NCBI RefSeq assembly: GCF_000685015.1
Contig: NZ_BAYA01000007.1
Location: 124,001-188,000, forward strand
Source: Paraburkholderia bannensis NBRC 103871
GTDB taxonomy: Bacteria > Pseudomonadota > Gammaproteobacteria > Burkholderiales > Burkholderiaceae
Length of the DNA stretch: 64,000 nt
Direction: 5' to 3'
The position numbers and the translations under genes are program-made. The notes beneath the pieces were generated by a model. It did not search any database. It worked only from the letters and a program-made list of their open reading frames with translations, and was not told where the DNA came from. This document shows positions 44,102-52,081 of the stretch, in pieces. Every line of letters starts with the position of its first letter. The stretch's first letter is position 1.

Positions 44102-44368
44102 ATGCGGCTGACTGACCTGACCAAGGGCGCCACGGCCCTTGTCGAGCGCGTCGAAGACGCCTCTGCACGCGATCCCATCGCACAACGCCTGCGCGACCTG
44201 GGCTTCGTGCCCGGCGAGCCGGTGCGCATCGTCGCCCGCGCGCCGTGGAGCGCCGACCCGCTGCTCGTGCAGATCGGCTCGACCCGTTTTGCACTGCGCC
44301 GCGCAGAAGCGGAGCGCGTGAGCGTGAGTCTCGAAGAAGCAGCGCACGCATCGGGGGCAAGGGCATGA
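44102..44368 (+). CDS. feoA: Ferrous iron transport protein A
   Basis: An 88-residue SH3-like protein with LTDLTKGATALVERV and QRLRDLGFVPGEPVRIVARAP, matching FeoA over its length. FeoA is a small cytoplasmic partner of the FeoB iron channel. Its stop overlaps the feoB start by 4 bases (ATGA), so the two are coupled. Expression should be iron-repressed through the Fur box 20 bases upstream. Confidence 0.93.
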   Translation: MRLTDLTKGATALVERVEDASARDPIAQRLRDLGFVPGEPVRIVARAPWSADPLLVQIGSTRFALRRAEAERVSVSLEEAAHASGARA

Positions 44369-46227
44369 ACGGCATGAATATGACGCCGCTGCGCATCGCC
44401 CTCGTCGGCAATCCCAATTGCGGCAAGACCGCGCTCTTCAATCTGCTCACCGGCGCGCGCCAGAAGGTGGCGAACTACGCGGGCGTGACCGTCGAGCGCA
44501 AGGAGGGCCGCTTTTCCACGCCGTCGGGCCGCAAGATCCAGTTGCTCGACTTGCCGGGCGCCTACAGTTTCGATTCGGCCAGCCCTGACGAGCGCGTCAC
44601 GCATGACGTGCTGATGGGCCGCTATCCCGGCGAAGCGATCCCCGATCTGGTGGTCTGCGTCGCCGATGCGACGAATCTGCGCCTGCATCTGCGCTTCGTG
44701 CTCGAAGTCAAACGCATGGGCCGCCCCGTCGTGCTCGCGCTCAACATGATGGACGCCGCGAAGCGTCGCGGCATGACCGTCGATGTGCCGAAGCTCGCAC
44801 GCGCGCTCGGCATGCCCGTGGTCGAAACGGTGGCCGTACAGCGCAACGGCGCACAGCCGCTGATCAACCTGATCGACAGCGTGGATACGAATCGCGCGCT
44901 GGCGCCTGACGCCGACACCAGCGCTATCGATGCAGGCAGCGACCTGCACGCCGCCGTACGCGCCATCCTCGCCGATGCCGTCACCATGCCGCGCGCCACC
45001 GACGCCCGCGACGACGCCATCGACAGCGTCGCGCTGCATCCGGTGCTCGGCCCGCTGATCCTGGCCGTGGTGATGTTCCTCGTGTTCCAGGCGGTGTATT
45101 CGCTCGGCAAGCCGCTGACCGATTCGATCGGCGACGGCTTCGACTGGCTTGGCGGCATCGCGGGCGCATGGCTGCCCGATGGGCCGCTGCGCAGCCTGCT
45201 GACCGACGGCCTGCTCACGGGCCTCGGCACCGTGCTCGGCTTTCTGCCCGAAATTCTCGTGCTGTTCTTCTTCATCCTCGTGCTGGAGGAGTCGGGTTAT
45301 CTGCCGCGCGCGGCCTTCCTGCTCGACCGCATGATGGTGTCGGTCGGCCTCACGGGGCGCTCGTTCATTCCGCTGCTCTCCAGCTTCGCCTGCGCGATTC
45401 CGGGCGTGATGGGCACGCGCAGCATCGCCGATCCGCGCGACCGTCTGGCGACGATCCTCGTCGCGCCGCTGATGACCTGCTCCGCGCGCCTACCCGTATA
45501 CGCGCTGCTGATTAGCGCGTTCATTCCGCATCGCATGGTGTTCGGCCTGTTCAACCTGCAAGGGCTGGTGCTGTTCGCGCTGTATGTGGCGGGCATTGCG
45601 GGCGCGATGGCGGTGGGCTGGGTCATGAAGCACCTGCGCCGCGACCGCACCGAACACGCGCTGCTGATGGAACTGCCGTCGTATCGCGTCCCGCGTGCGC
45701 GCGACGTGGCGATCGGCCTGTGGGAGCGCTGCACGATCTTCCTCAAGCGCCTGACCGGCATCATCCTCGCGCTCACTGTGATCATGTGGTTCGTCTCGAC
45801 GTTCCCCTCGCCGCCCGCGGGCGCGACCGGGCCCGCCATCGATTACACGATCGCGGGATACCTGGGCCGCGCGCTGCAATGGCCATTCGCGCCGCTCGGC
45901 TTCAACTGGCAGATGAGTCTCGCACTGATTCCCGCGTTCGCCGCGCGCGAAACCGCCGTGGCCGCGCTCGCGACCGTCTATGCCGTGGCGGGCGGCGACA
46001 GCGACGTCGCCGCGCTCGGCCATACGCTGGCGCAGAACTTCTCGGTGGCAAGCGCGCTGTCGCTGATGGTGTGGTTCGCGTTCGCGCCGCAATGCATGTC
46101 GACGCTCGCCGTGATCCGCCGTGAGACGCGTTCGTGGCGCGCGGTCGTGGTTTCGTTCGGCTATATGTTCGTGGTCGCCTATGCGGCTTCGTTCGCCACC
46201 TACCAGATCGCGAGGCACTTCCTGTGA
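44365..46227 (+). CDS. feoB: Ferrous iron transporter B
   Basis: The 620-residue protein has an N-terminal GTPase domain (G1 GNPNCGKT at residues 15-22, G3 DLPGAYSF, G4 NMMD) and a C-terminal membrane domain with Gly-rich gates and the cysteine-containing segments SSFACAIPGVMGTRSI and APLMTCSARLPVY. It is the inner-membrane Fe2+ importer. At 620 residues it is shorter than the 770-residue E. coli protein, like other beta-proteobacterial forms. It overlaps feoA by 4 bases and the next gene by 4 bases. Confidence 0.95.
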   Translation: MNGMNMTPLRIALVGNPNCGKTALFNLLTGARQKVANYAGVTVERKEGRFSTPSGRKIQLLDLPGAYSFDSASPDERVTHDVLMGRYPGEAIPDLVVCVADATNLRLHLRFVLEVKRMGRPVVLALNMMDAAKRRGMTVDVPKLARALGMPVVETVAVQRNGAQPLINLIDSVDTNRALAPDADTSAIDAGSDLHAAVRAILADAVTMPRATDARDDAIDSVALHPVLGPLILAVVMFLVFQAVYSLGKPLTDSIGDGFDWLGGIAGAWLPDGPLRSLLTDGLLTGLGTVLGFLPEILVLFFFILVLEESGYLPRAAFLLDRMMVSVGLTGRSFIPLLSSFACAIPGVMGTRSIADPRDRLATILVAPLMTCSARLPVYALLISAFIPHRMVFGLFNLQGLVLFALYVAGIAGAMAVGWVMKHLRRDRTEHALLMELPSYRVPRARDVAIGLWERCTIFLKRLTGIILALTVIMWFVSTFPSPPAGATGPAIDYTIAGYLGRALQWPFAPLGFNWQMSLALIPAFAARETAVAALATVYAVAGGDSDVAALGHTLAQNFSVASALSLMVWFAFAPQCMSTLAVIRRETRSWRAVVVSFGYMFVVAYAASFATYQIARHFL

Positions 46228-46511
46228 GCACGAACCTGCTGCTGCAATACGTTGTGATCGCGCTGCTCGTCGCGGTGAGTTGCTGGACTGCGCTGCGCAA
46301 GCTCGCGCCGAAGACAACTTCACGCGTGCAAGCCGGCGCGGCCGCACCGCTGTTGCGCCAGCGCGGCGCATTGGCGCAACGTGTGGGCCGATGGATCCAG
46401 CCCAAAGGCGCGACGGGCGATTGCGGCGACGGCTGCGGCACGTGCGGCACCTGCGGGCCATCGGACACGCCCGCGCAAAAGACGGTGACATTTCATCCGC
46501 CCCGCAAGTAA
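46224..46511 (+). CDS. FeoB-associated Cys-rich membrane protein
   Basis: A 95-residue protein that starts with GTG overlapping the feoB stop (GTGA). It has one N-terminal helix (LLLQYVVIALLVAVSCWTAL) and a C-terminal cysteine group C-x3-C-x2-C-x2-C in a Gly/Thr-rich stretch. This layout is like the small Cys-rich proteins found behind feoB in other phyla, and it may take the place of FeoC. A metal or Fe-S binding role is inferred only. Confidence 0.7.
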   Translation: MSTNLLLQYVVIALLVAVSCWTALRKLAPKTTSRVQAGAAAPLLRQRGALAQRVGRWIQPKGATGDCGDGCGTCGTCGPSDTPAQKTVTFHPPRK

Positions 46512-46538
46512 TCGTTGCGCGCACACCCAATAAAAAAA

Positions 46539-46566
46539 GGCCCGCTGGAGCAATCCAGCGGGCCGT
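46539..46566. terminator. Bidirectional terminator between feo operon and aldehyde dehydrogenase gene
   Basis: GGCCCGCTGGA (46539-46549) pairs with TCCAGCGGGCC (46554-46564); seven A precede and GTTTCG follows. It separates convergent genes. Confidence 0.8.
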
Positions 46567-46590
46567 TTCGCTATGTGCTGTGCCGTGCGC

Positions 46591-48033
46591 CTAGTGGCGA
46601 ATCATCACGTGGCGCGCCACGGTGTAATCCTCCAGCGCATACGCCGACATATCCTTGCCATAGCCCGAACGCTTGAAGCCGCCGTGCGGCATTTCGCTTA
46701 CGAGCATGAAGTGCGTATTGACCCACGTGCAGCCATATTGCAGACGCGAAGTGAACTGCATCGCCGTGCCCACGTCCTTCGTCCACACCGAACTCGCGAG
46801 ACCATATTCCGAGTCGTTGGCGAATTCGAGCGCCTGCGCGGCGTCGCGCACCGGCGTGATCGACACGACCGGGCCGAACACTTCACGCTGCACGATCTCG
46901 TCGGTTTGGCGCGCACCGGCAATCACGGTCGGCTCATAGAAGTAGCCGCGCTCGCCCCAGGCGCGACCGCCCGCCACCACTTCGATATGGGCGTTGTCGC
47001 GCGCGCGGTCGACAAAGCCCGCCACGCGCTCGCGCTGGCGCGCGGAAATAAGCGGCCCCATCTCCACGCCATCGTCGCGCTGCTCCCCCAGCTTGATGGT
47101 CTTCACCGCCGACGCAAGATCCGCAACCAGTCGTTCGTACACCTTCTGATCGGCGTAAATGCGGCATGCCGCCGTGCAGTCCTGCCCGGCGTTGTAGAAG
47201 CCGAACGTGCGAATGCCTTCGACCACCGCGGCGATATCTGCATCGGCGAGCACGATCACGGGCGCCTTGCCGCCCAGTTCGAGGTGCGTGCGCTTCACGG
47301 TCTGCGCGGCGCTCTGCATGATTTTCTGGCCGGTGCCGACATCGCCCGTGATCGAGACGAGACGGATATGGCGATGCGCGGAGAGCGGCGCGCCCACGCT
47401 TTCGCCGCGCCCCGTGACGATGTTGAGCACGCCGCGCGGAAACAGGTCGACCGCGGCTTCGGCCAGCAACAGCGCCGTCAGCGGCGTGAGTTCCGAACTC
47501 TTGAGCACGACGGTATTGCCCGCCGCAAGCGCGGGGCCGATTTTCCATGCCGCCATCATCAGCGGATAGTTCCAGGGCGCGATACCTGCAACCGCGCCCA
47601 GCGGATCGCGGCGAATCATGCTCGTATGGCCCGCGAGATACTCGCCTGCCGCCAGCCCATGCTGCGTGCGCGCCGCGCCCGCGAAATAGCGCAACACGTC
47701 GGCAATCGCGGGAATTTCGTCGTTGAGCACGGCGTGATACGGCTTGCCGCAATTGAGCGATTCGAGGTTGGCGAAGCGCTCGGCGTTACGCTCGATGCGG
47801 CTTGCGAGTTCGATCAGCGCCTCGGCGCGCTCGCGCGGCGTGGTCGCCGCCCAGGCGGGAAACGCAGCGTGCGCGGCGGCAACGGCCTGCTCGACCTGCG
47901 CCGCCGATGCTTCGGCGATCTCGCACAACGGCAGGCCCGTAGCGGCGTTGTAGACGGCGTCAGCGGGGCCTTCGCCCGTCACCAGTTGACCGTCGATCAG
48001 AAGACGCGACGGCAGTTCCAGTTTGTTCGTCAT
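46591..48033 (-). CDS. NAD-dependent aldehyde dehydrogenase, aminobutyraldehyde type (PatD-like)
   Basis: A 480-residue enzyme with the aldehyde dehydrogenase hallmarks: PWNYPLMMAAWKIGPALAAG near residue 150, catalytic Glu in HLELGGKAPV (near 250) and catalytic Cys in NAGQDCTAACR (near 285). The sequence style is that of gamma-aminobutyraldehyde/1-pyrroline dehydrogenase. It is the last gene of the leftward demethylase operon, 45 bases after the DUF3445 gene, so it may oxidise the aldehyde released from an amine substrate. Exact substrate not known. Confidence 0.88.
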   Translation of the reverse strand: MTNKLELPSRLLIDGQLVTGEGPADAVYNAATGLPLCEIAEASAAQVEQAVAAAHAAFPAWAATTPRERAEALIELASRIERNAERFANLESLNCGKPYHAVLNDEIPAIADVLRYFAGAARTQHGLAAGEYLAGHTSMIRRDPLGAVAGIAPWNYPLMMAAWKIGPALAAGNTVVLKSSELTPLTALLLAEAAVDLFPRGVLNIVTGRGESVGAPLSAHRHIRLVSITGDVGTGQKIMQSAAQTVKRTHLELGGKAPVIVLADADIAAVVEGIRTFGFYNAGQDCTAACRIYADQKVYERLVADLASAVKTIKLGEQRDDGVEMGPLISARQRERVAGFVDRARDNAHIEVVAGGRAWGERGYFYEPTVIAGARQTDEIVQREVFGPVVSITPVRDAAQALEFANDSEYGLASSVWTKDVGTAMQFTSRLQYGCTWVNTHFMLVSEMPHGGFKRSGYGKDMSAYALEDYTVARHVMIRH

Positions 48034-48078
48034 GGTGTCTCTTGTTCCTGTTGAGTGGACTGCTTGGGTCGAGAACGT

Positions 48079-49122
48079 TCAGTCAATGCCATTGCCCGGC
48101 GAGGTCGGCGCGCCGTCGTCGTATTGCGCGAGAAAATCCACCATGGTCTGGTGATAAAGCGAAAAGCCCTTGTAATCGATCAGGTTCTGATTGAGCGACT
48201 TGAGCACGCGATGCGTGCGGCGCGCCCACTTCGGGATCGTCACGAGTTCGTCCAGGCTCAGGAAATACGTACGCACCGGGAACACGATCGCATTGCTGCG
48301 CGGCAGACGATGCAGCGGTTGCAGTTCCAGGCGCATATGCACCTTGCTGCCGACGTTCTCAGGCGTCACCGTCATGCGGTCGGGCGCCCATTCGTGCAGC
48401 GTTTCCGCCGACGTTTCCAGACGCGGATTGACCGTGAGCGTCCAGTTCAGGCGACGCACCGGATGGCCCGTGCGCAGACGCTTGAGGAACTTGAGCGCGC
48501 GATCGAGCACGCCGGTTTCCTGGATCAGCGGCACGGGGCCGTGCCATTCCGACCAGCTCATGCCCAGATTGAAACGCAGCGAATAATCGGCGCGCTCGGT
48601 CGCCATGCCCGCCGACTTATAGAGCGAGTCGTCGCGATCGTCGACGACGATCCATTCGCCCTGTGCCTGGCGCGTCGCATATTCCATCGGCTCGTACGGC
48701 AGCGTGGCCGGATCGCCGAACGTGAAGGTATCGCGCAGGCCCATCAAGCGGTTTTCCCACGTCCAGCGCGAACCCTCGCGCACCAGCGTGAAGTGCTCGG
48801 GATAATCGCGCGCATACGATTCGAAAATCAGTTCGAGCAAATCCCATTGCGCCTGCATTGTGTGCGGCAGCGACGCGTAATGCATGCCCGGGTTCTTTTC
48901 GAGCGCGATCGCACGTTCACGCATTTCCGTGAGGTAATGCTCGTCGATATCGAAGGCCGCGCGCAGCACGCCGTCGCCGGTCGGCACGTGCGGTTCGAGA
49001 TTCATCGAATAGGCGTACTCATCTTCGAAGTACGGAAACGGAAAACGGCGAATGCTCTCTTCGCTATTGCGAAATGCGTAGGGCGGGCGGAAGCTGCCTT
49101 CCTGTTTGAATGCGGTGGTCAT
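48079..49122 (-). CDS. Heme-dependent oxidative N-demethylase family protein (DUF3445)
   Basis: The 347-residue protein belongs to the DUF3445 family, whose characterised members use a heme in a PAS-like fold to oxidatively demethylate secondary amines such as dimethylamine, giving formaldehyde and a primary amine. Segments seen include FPFPYFEDEYAYSMNLEP near residue 27, GMHYASLPHTMQAQWDLLEL near 80 and RSNAIVFPVRTYFLSLDEL near the C-terminus. ATG 49122 follows AGGA. It lies between the reductase gene (8 bases upstream) and the aldehyde dehydrogenase gene, so electrons would come from that reductase. Confidence 0.88.
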   Translation of the reverse strand: MTTAFKQEGSFRPPYAFRNSEESIRRFPFPYFEDEYAYSMNLEPHVPTGDGVLRAAFDIDEHYLTEMRERAIALEKNPGMHYASLPHTMQAQWDLLELIFESYARDYPEHFTLVREGSRWTWENRLMGLRDTFTFGDPATLPYEPMEYATRQAQGEWIVVDDRDDSLYKSAGMATERADYSLRFNLGMSWSEWHGPVPLIQETGVLDRALKFLKRLRTGHPVRRLNWTLTVNPRLETSAETLHEWAPDRMTVTPENVGSKVHMRLELQPLHRLPRSNAIVFPVRTYFLSLDELVTIPKWARRTHRVLKSLNQNLIDYKGFSLYHQTMVDFLAQYDDGAPTSPGNGID

Positions 49123-49130
49123 GGCTAATC

Positions 49131-50093
49131 CTAGAGATCGAGAACGAGTTTGCGGCAGCTTGCGCGCGACACGCACGGCATGATGCGGTCGTTACAGGCG
49201 CGCTGTTCCGGCGAGAGCCAGTCGTCGCGGTGCTCGATTTCGCCGTCGAGTGCGAGCACGCCGGTTTCGCAGTGGCCGCACGCGCCGCCCCGGCACAGAT
49301 AGGGAATATCGACACCTGCGGCTTCGATGGCTTCGAGCAGGCTCATCTCGGGCGCGACCGTGACATGCACGTCGCTGCGTTGCAGATACGCGTCGAACTG
49401 CACGCCGCCCGTCTGCTCGACAAACTTTTCGTAGTGCACGTGGCTGTCTGCCCAGCCCGCGTCGCGCGCCGCAGCCAGCACCGCATCGATCATCGCCTGC
49501 GGGCCGCACACATAGACGTGCGTGCCCAGCGGCTGCGCCCCCAGCACCTGCGCAAAGTCGATCGTTTCGCCCGCCACATCGTGATAGACGCTCACGTTGC
49601 CGTTCGGCAGGTCGGGCAGGAAACGCGTCATGCGCGCGTGCGCTTCGTCGCGCACGCCGTAGTGCAATTCGAACGGCACCTTGCTCTGCTGAAGATCCTG
49701 CAACTGCGAAACAAACGGCGTAATGCCCACGCCGCCTGCAAACAGAATGTGCTTGCGGGCGAGCGCGTTGAGCGCGAAGTTGTTGACGGGCGGCGTGATC
49801 CGCAGCGTGTCGCCCACCTTCAGTTCGTGCATGCGACGCGAGCCGCCGCGTCCGCTCTCCTGGCGACGCACGCCAATTTCATAGCGACGCGTATCGAACG
49901 GCGAACTCATCAGCGAATACGCGTTGCGATAGACGATTTCGCCATTGGGAATGAGCGTGAGCACGTGACTGCCGCCGGAGAATCCGGGCAGCGGCGCACC
50001 GTCCTCGGCTTCGAGCGAAAACACGCGGATCAGCGGCGTGACATCCTCCACCGCGCGAATCACGACTCCAATGCTGCCTGCCTGCGTACTCAT
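49131..50093 (-). CDS. PDR/VanB-type reductase with 2Fe-2S ferredoxin domain
   Basis: A 320-residue oxidoreductase. The first 100 residues form a flavin-binding barrel (RNAYSLMSSPFDTRRYEI), followed by an NAD(P)H domain (ILFAGGVGITPFVSQL and YVCGPQAMIDAVL) and a C-terminal plant-type ferredoxin domain with CRGGACGHC and a distal Cys in RIMPCVSRA. It passes electrons from NAD(P)H through flavin and the cluster to the neighbouring N-demethylase. Its ATG overlaps the stop of the DmmA-like gene (ATGA). Confidence 0.92.
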   Translation of the reverse strand: MSTQAGSIGVVIRAVEDVTPLIRVFSLEAEDGAPLPGFSGGSHVLTLIPNGEIVYRNAYSLMSSPFDTRRYEIGVRRQESGRGGSRRMHELKVGDTLRITPPVNNFALNALARKHILFAGGVGITPFVSQLQDLQQSKVPFELHYGVRDEAHARMTRFLPDLPNGNVSVYHDVAGETIDFAQVLGAQPLGTHVYVCGPQAMIDAVLAAARDAGWADSHVHYEKFVEQTGGVQFDAYLQRSDVHVTVAPEMSLLEAIEAAGVDIPYLCRGGACGHCETGVLALDGEIEHRDDWLSPEQRACNDRIMPCVSRASCRKLVLDL

Positions 50094-50701
50094 GTATCCA
50101 GTTCCTCGTCGGGTTGTGCGGCGCCGGTCTGCTCGGCGTCGAACTTGACGCCCATGAACGCGGCCATGCGCGTGGAGTAGTGATCGCGCACGATCAGGTC
50201 GAGACCGCAGCCGCCACAGCGGAACACGCGGCGCGTGACGTCCTCGTTGCGCGCGTCGCAGTGCACGCACCACACGCGGCGCACGAAGGTGCCGTTGTGC
50301 TCGCGCTTCACTTCATCGCGATTGAGGTTGAATTCGGAGGCCACCTGCATGCTGTTGCCGATAAAACTCTCCGAACCCGAGAGATACAGGCGCAAGCCCA
50401 TATGCGCGGCGTCGAGCGTGCTGCGCAGGCCGTCGACCAGCGCCGCGTTGCTCACGAATACGCCGGTTTCATCGGGACACTCACGCTCCAGATCGGCGAG
50501 ATGGTTTGCGCCCGAGAACGACTGCGTCGAATACATCACGCGAATGCGCGAAGCGGGTGTGCCGCCCTCTTTCAGTTCGCGCAACAGGCGCAGCATGGCC
50601 GCGCCGCCTCCGCCCTGCCCGACCACGAGGTGCACCGTGCCGCGTTCGAACGGCGTGAGCGTCTCGTAGACCGGGCGGCTCTTGATCCCAGTGATCAACA
50701 T
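50090..50701 (-). CDS. DmmA-like subunit of amine monooxygenase
   Basis: A 203-residue protein of the dimethylamine monooxygenase subunit DmmA family. The first 130 residues have a nucleotide-fold-like beginning (GTVHLVVGQGGGGAAMLRLL) that resembles reductase NAD domains without their other motifs. The C-terminal part carries a Cys4 site, WCVHCDARNED and FRCGGCG, probably a zinc or iron ribbon. ATG 50701 has GGAGGAGG upstream. It is the first gene of the leftward operon, which is preceded by a sigma-54 promoter sequence. Confidence 0.85.
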   Translation of the reverse strand: MLITGIKSRPVYETLTPFERGTVHLVVGQGGGGAAMLRLLRELKEGGTPASRIRVMYSTQSFSGANHLADLERECPDETGVFVSNAALVDGLRSTLDAAHMGLRLYLSGSESFIGNSMQVASEFNLNRDEVKREHNGTFVRRVWCVHCDARNEDVTRRVFRCGGCGLDLIVRDHYSTRMAAFMGVKFDAEQTGAAQPDEELDT

Positions 50702-50782
50702 GGTTCTTGCCTCCTCCGGTTGCTGCATCGGCCACCGCACTGGCGTTGGCGGTTGTGTGTGCAACGATGCTGCAATCCATAA

Positions 50783-50798
50783 AGCCAGATCCGTGCCA
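50783..50798 (-). promoter_or_regulatory. Sigma-54 (-24/-12) promoter of the N-demethylase operon
   Basis: On the minus strand TGGCACG-GATC-TGGCT matches the sigma-54 consensus TGGCACG-N4-TTGCA in 10 of 12 fixed positions, with the GG-N10-GC core intact. Transcription would begin near 50772, about 70 bases before the DmmA-like ATG. A sigma-54 activator gene is divergent from it. Confidence 0.8.
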
Positions 50799-50864
50799 GC
50801 ACGAGAAAAGCCCTTATTTCCGGCTGTCTGCCGTAGTTAACCCTGATTGCCGGGCTTTTTTGGC

Positions 50865-50880
50865 GCTGCAAATATGCAGC
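50865..50880. promoter_or_regulatory. Candidate upstream activator site
   Basis: GCTGCA-AATA-TGCAGC is a perfect 16-bp palindrome located about 65 bases upstream of the -24 element, a usual distance for enhancer-binding proteins. A further CTGCA half lies at 50896. The half-site GGCGCTGCA recurs at 53525-53533 before the second sigma-54 promoter. Confidence 0.5.
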
Positions 50881-50914
50881 ATTCTTTTTTTCTGCATCAC
50901 GCATTCCCGTACCC

Positions 50915-52081
50915 ATGTTGAGAGAACTCCCGTTCGTCGCGTTCGAGATCGCCCCGGACGGCACCGTCGCCGAATACAGCGAACTGGCGGCGCGACTGGT
51001 GGGCTACGGCCGCATCTGGCGCGGCTGCCCCCTCGAAATCCCCTTCGACCCCGATAGTTGTGCGCGCATCCGTTTGCGCCTGGATGCCGTGCGCAGCGCC
51101 AACAGCAACGATTACGAGCCGCCCGTGCGGCTGGTCGCGCTCGATCGCGACGGACGCAGCGTGCCAATCGACATGCAGATGGTGGGCTTCAGCTCACGCC
51201 AGCATCTGCGTGCGCGCCTGTTCGTCTACGAGACCACGCGCCCCGAATTGCTGATGAGCGCGTTGATCGACCATACGGAAGTGCTGCGCGGCTTCATCGA
51301 AACGTCCAGCGAGCCGATGTGGGGCATCGAATTCGACGAACCCGTCGATCTGCGCGGCACCGAGGACGACGTGGTGCGCCAGGTATTCGTCAACGAATGC
51401 CACTGGATCTTCTGCAACGCGGCGCTGCATAGGCTTTATGAACTGCCTGCTGGCGAGGACATGCGCGACAAGCCAGTGGCCGCGCATTTCCCGCGTAATG
51501 CGCAGAACGAATCGTTCGTGCGCCAGCTCGCGCGCAGCGATTTCAATGTCGAGCGCAGCCTCACCGTCGACTTGAAGCACGACGGCACGGCAACCTATGT
51601 GGAAAACAACGTGCGTGGCCATATCGAATCGGGCCGCCTGCATCGCATGTGGGGCACGCTGCGCGACGTGACCGAGTTGCGCCGCGAACACGAACAGATC
51701 GTGCGCCAGGGCGAGCTCGTGCATCGCGTGCTGGCCGCACTGCCCGTGGCCGTCGTGGTGGTCGATCGCGAGGCGCGCATCACGGGCGTCAATCCCGCCG
51801 CCGAAGCGCTGCTGGGCGCAGGCGCGGCGGAGTTACTCGACACCGCGCTTGATACGCGCGTCGAACTCACCGACGAGACCCTCAAGCGCCGCTGGTTCAA
51901 TGGCGAGCCGCACGAAGGCGATGCGGAAATTCATCTGCAGTCGGGTCTCGTGATTGGCTGCAATCTGCGCATCGCCCCCGTCGACAACGAACTGAGTGAG
52001 CTGTTCGTCATCAGCGTCGTGCCCGTCGCGAGTACGCTCGCTCGCCGCCGTCAGGCACTCTTTCACCGGGGCCGCTCGTGA
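50915..52081 (+). CDS. PAS-domain protein, probable sensor partner of the sigma-54 activator
   Basis: A 388-residue cytoplasmic protein without kinase, AAA+ or DNA-binding domain. It has an N-terminal PAS-like segment (FVAFEIAPDGTVAEYSELA), a middle PAS-like region (residues about 120-255) and a C-terminal PAS segment (LAALPVAVVVVDREARITGVNPAAEALLG-type, about 270-375). Its stop overlaps the start of the following activator by 4 bases (GTGA). It probably senses a ligand or redox state and acts through that activator; this is inferred from the coupling. It has no good ribosome binding site at ATG 50915. Confidence 0.78.
   Translation: MLRELPFVAFEIAPDGTVAEYSELAARLVGYGRIWRGCPLEIPFDPDSCARIRLRLDAVRSANSNDYEPPVRLVALDRDGRSVPIDMQMVGFSSRQHLRARLFVYETTRPELLMSALIDHTEVLRGFIETSSEPMWGIEFDEPVDLRGTEDDVVRQVFVNECHWIFCNAALHRLYELPAGEDMRDKPVAAHFPRNAQNESFVRQLARSDFNVERSLTVDLKHDGTATYVENNVRGHIESGRLHRMWGTLRDVTELRREHEQIVRQGELVHRVLAALPVAVVVVDREARITGVNPAAEALLGAGAAELLDTALDTRVELTDETLKRRWFNGEPHEGDAEIHLQSGLVIGCNLRIAPVDNELSELFVISVVPVASTLARRRQALFHRGRS

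Noticed and set aside
50807..50860. AAAAGCCC ... GGGCTTTTTT arms in the divergent sigma-54 region looked like a terminator
   Set aside because: The arms are nearly 40 bases apart with competing pairings, and a terminator at this point between divergent promoters would have no upstream gene to end.
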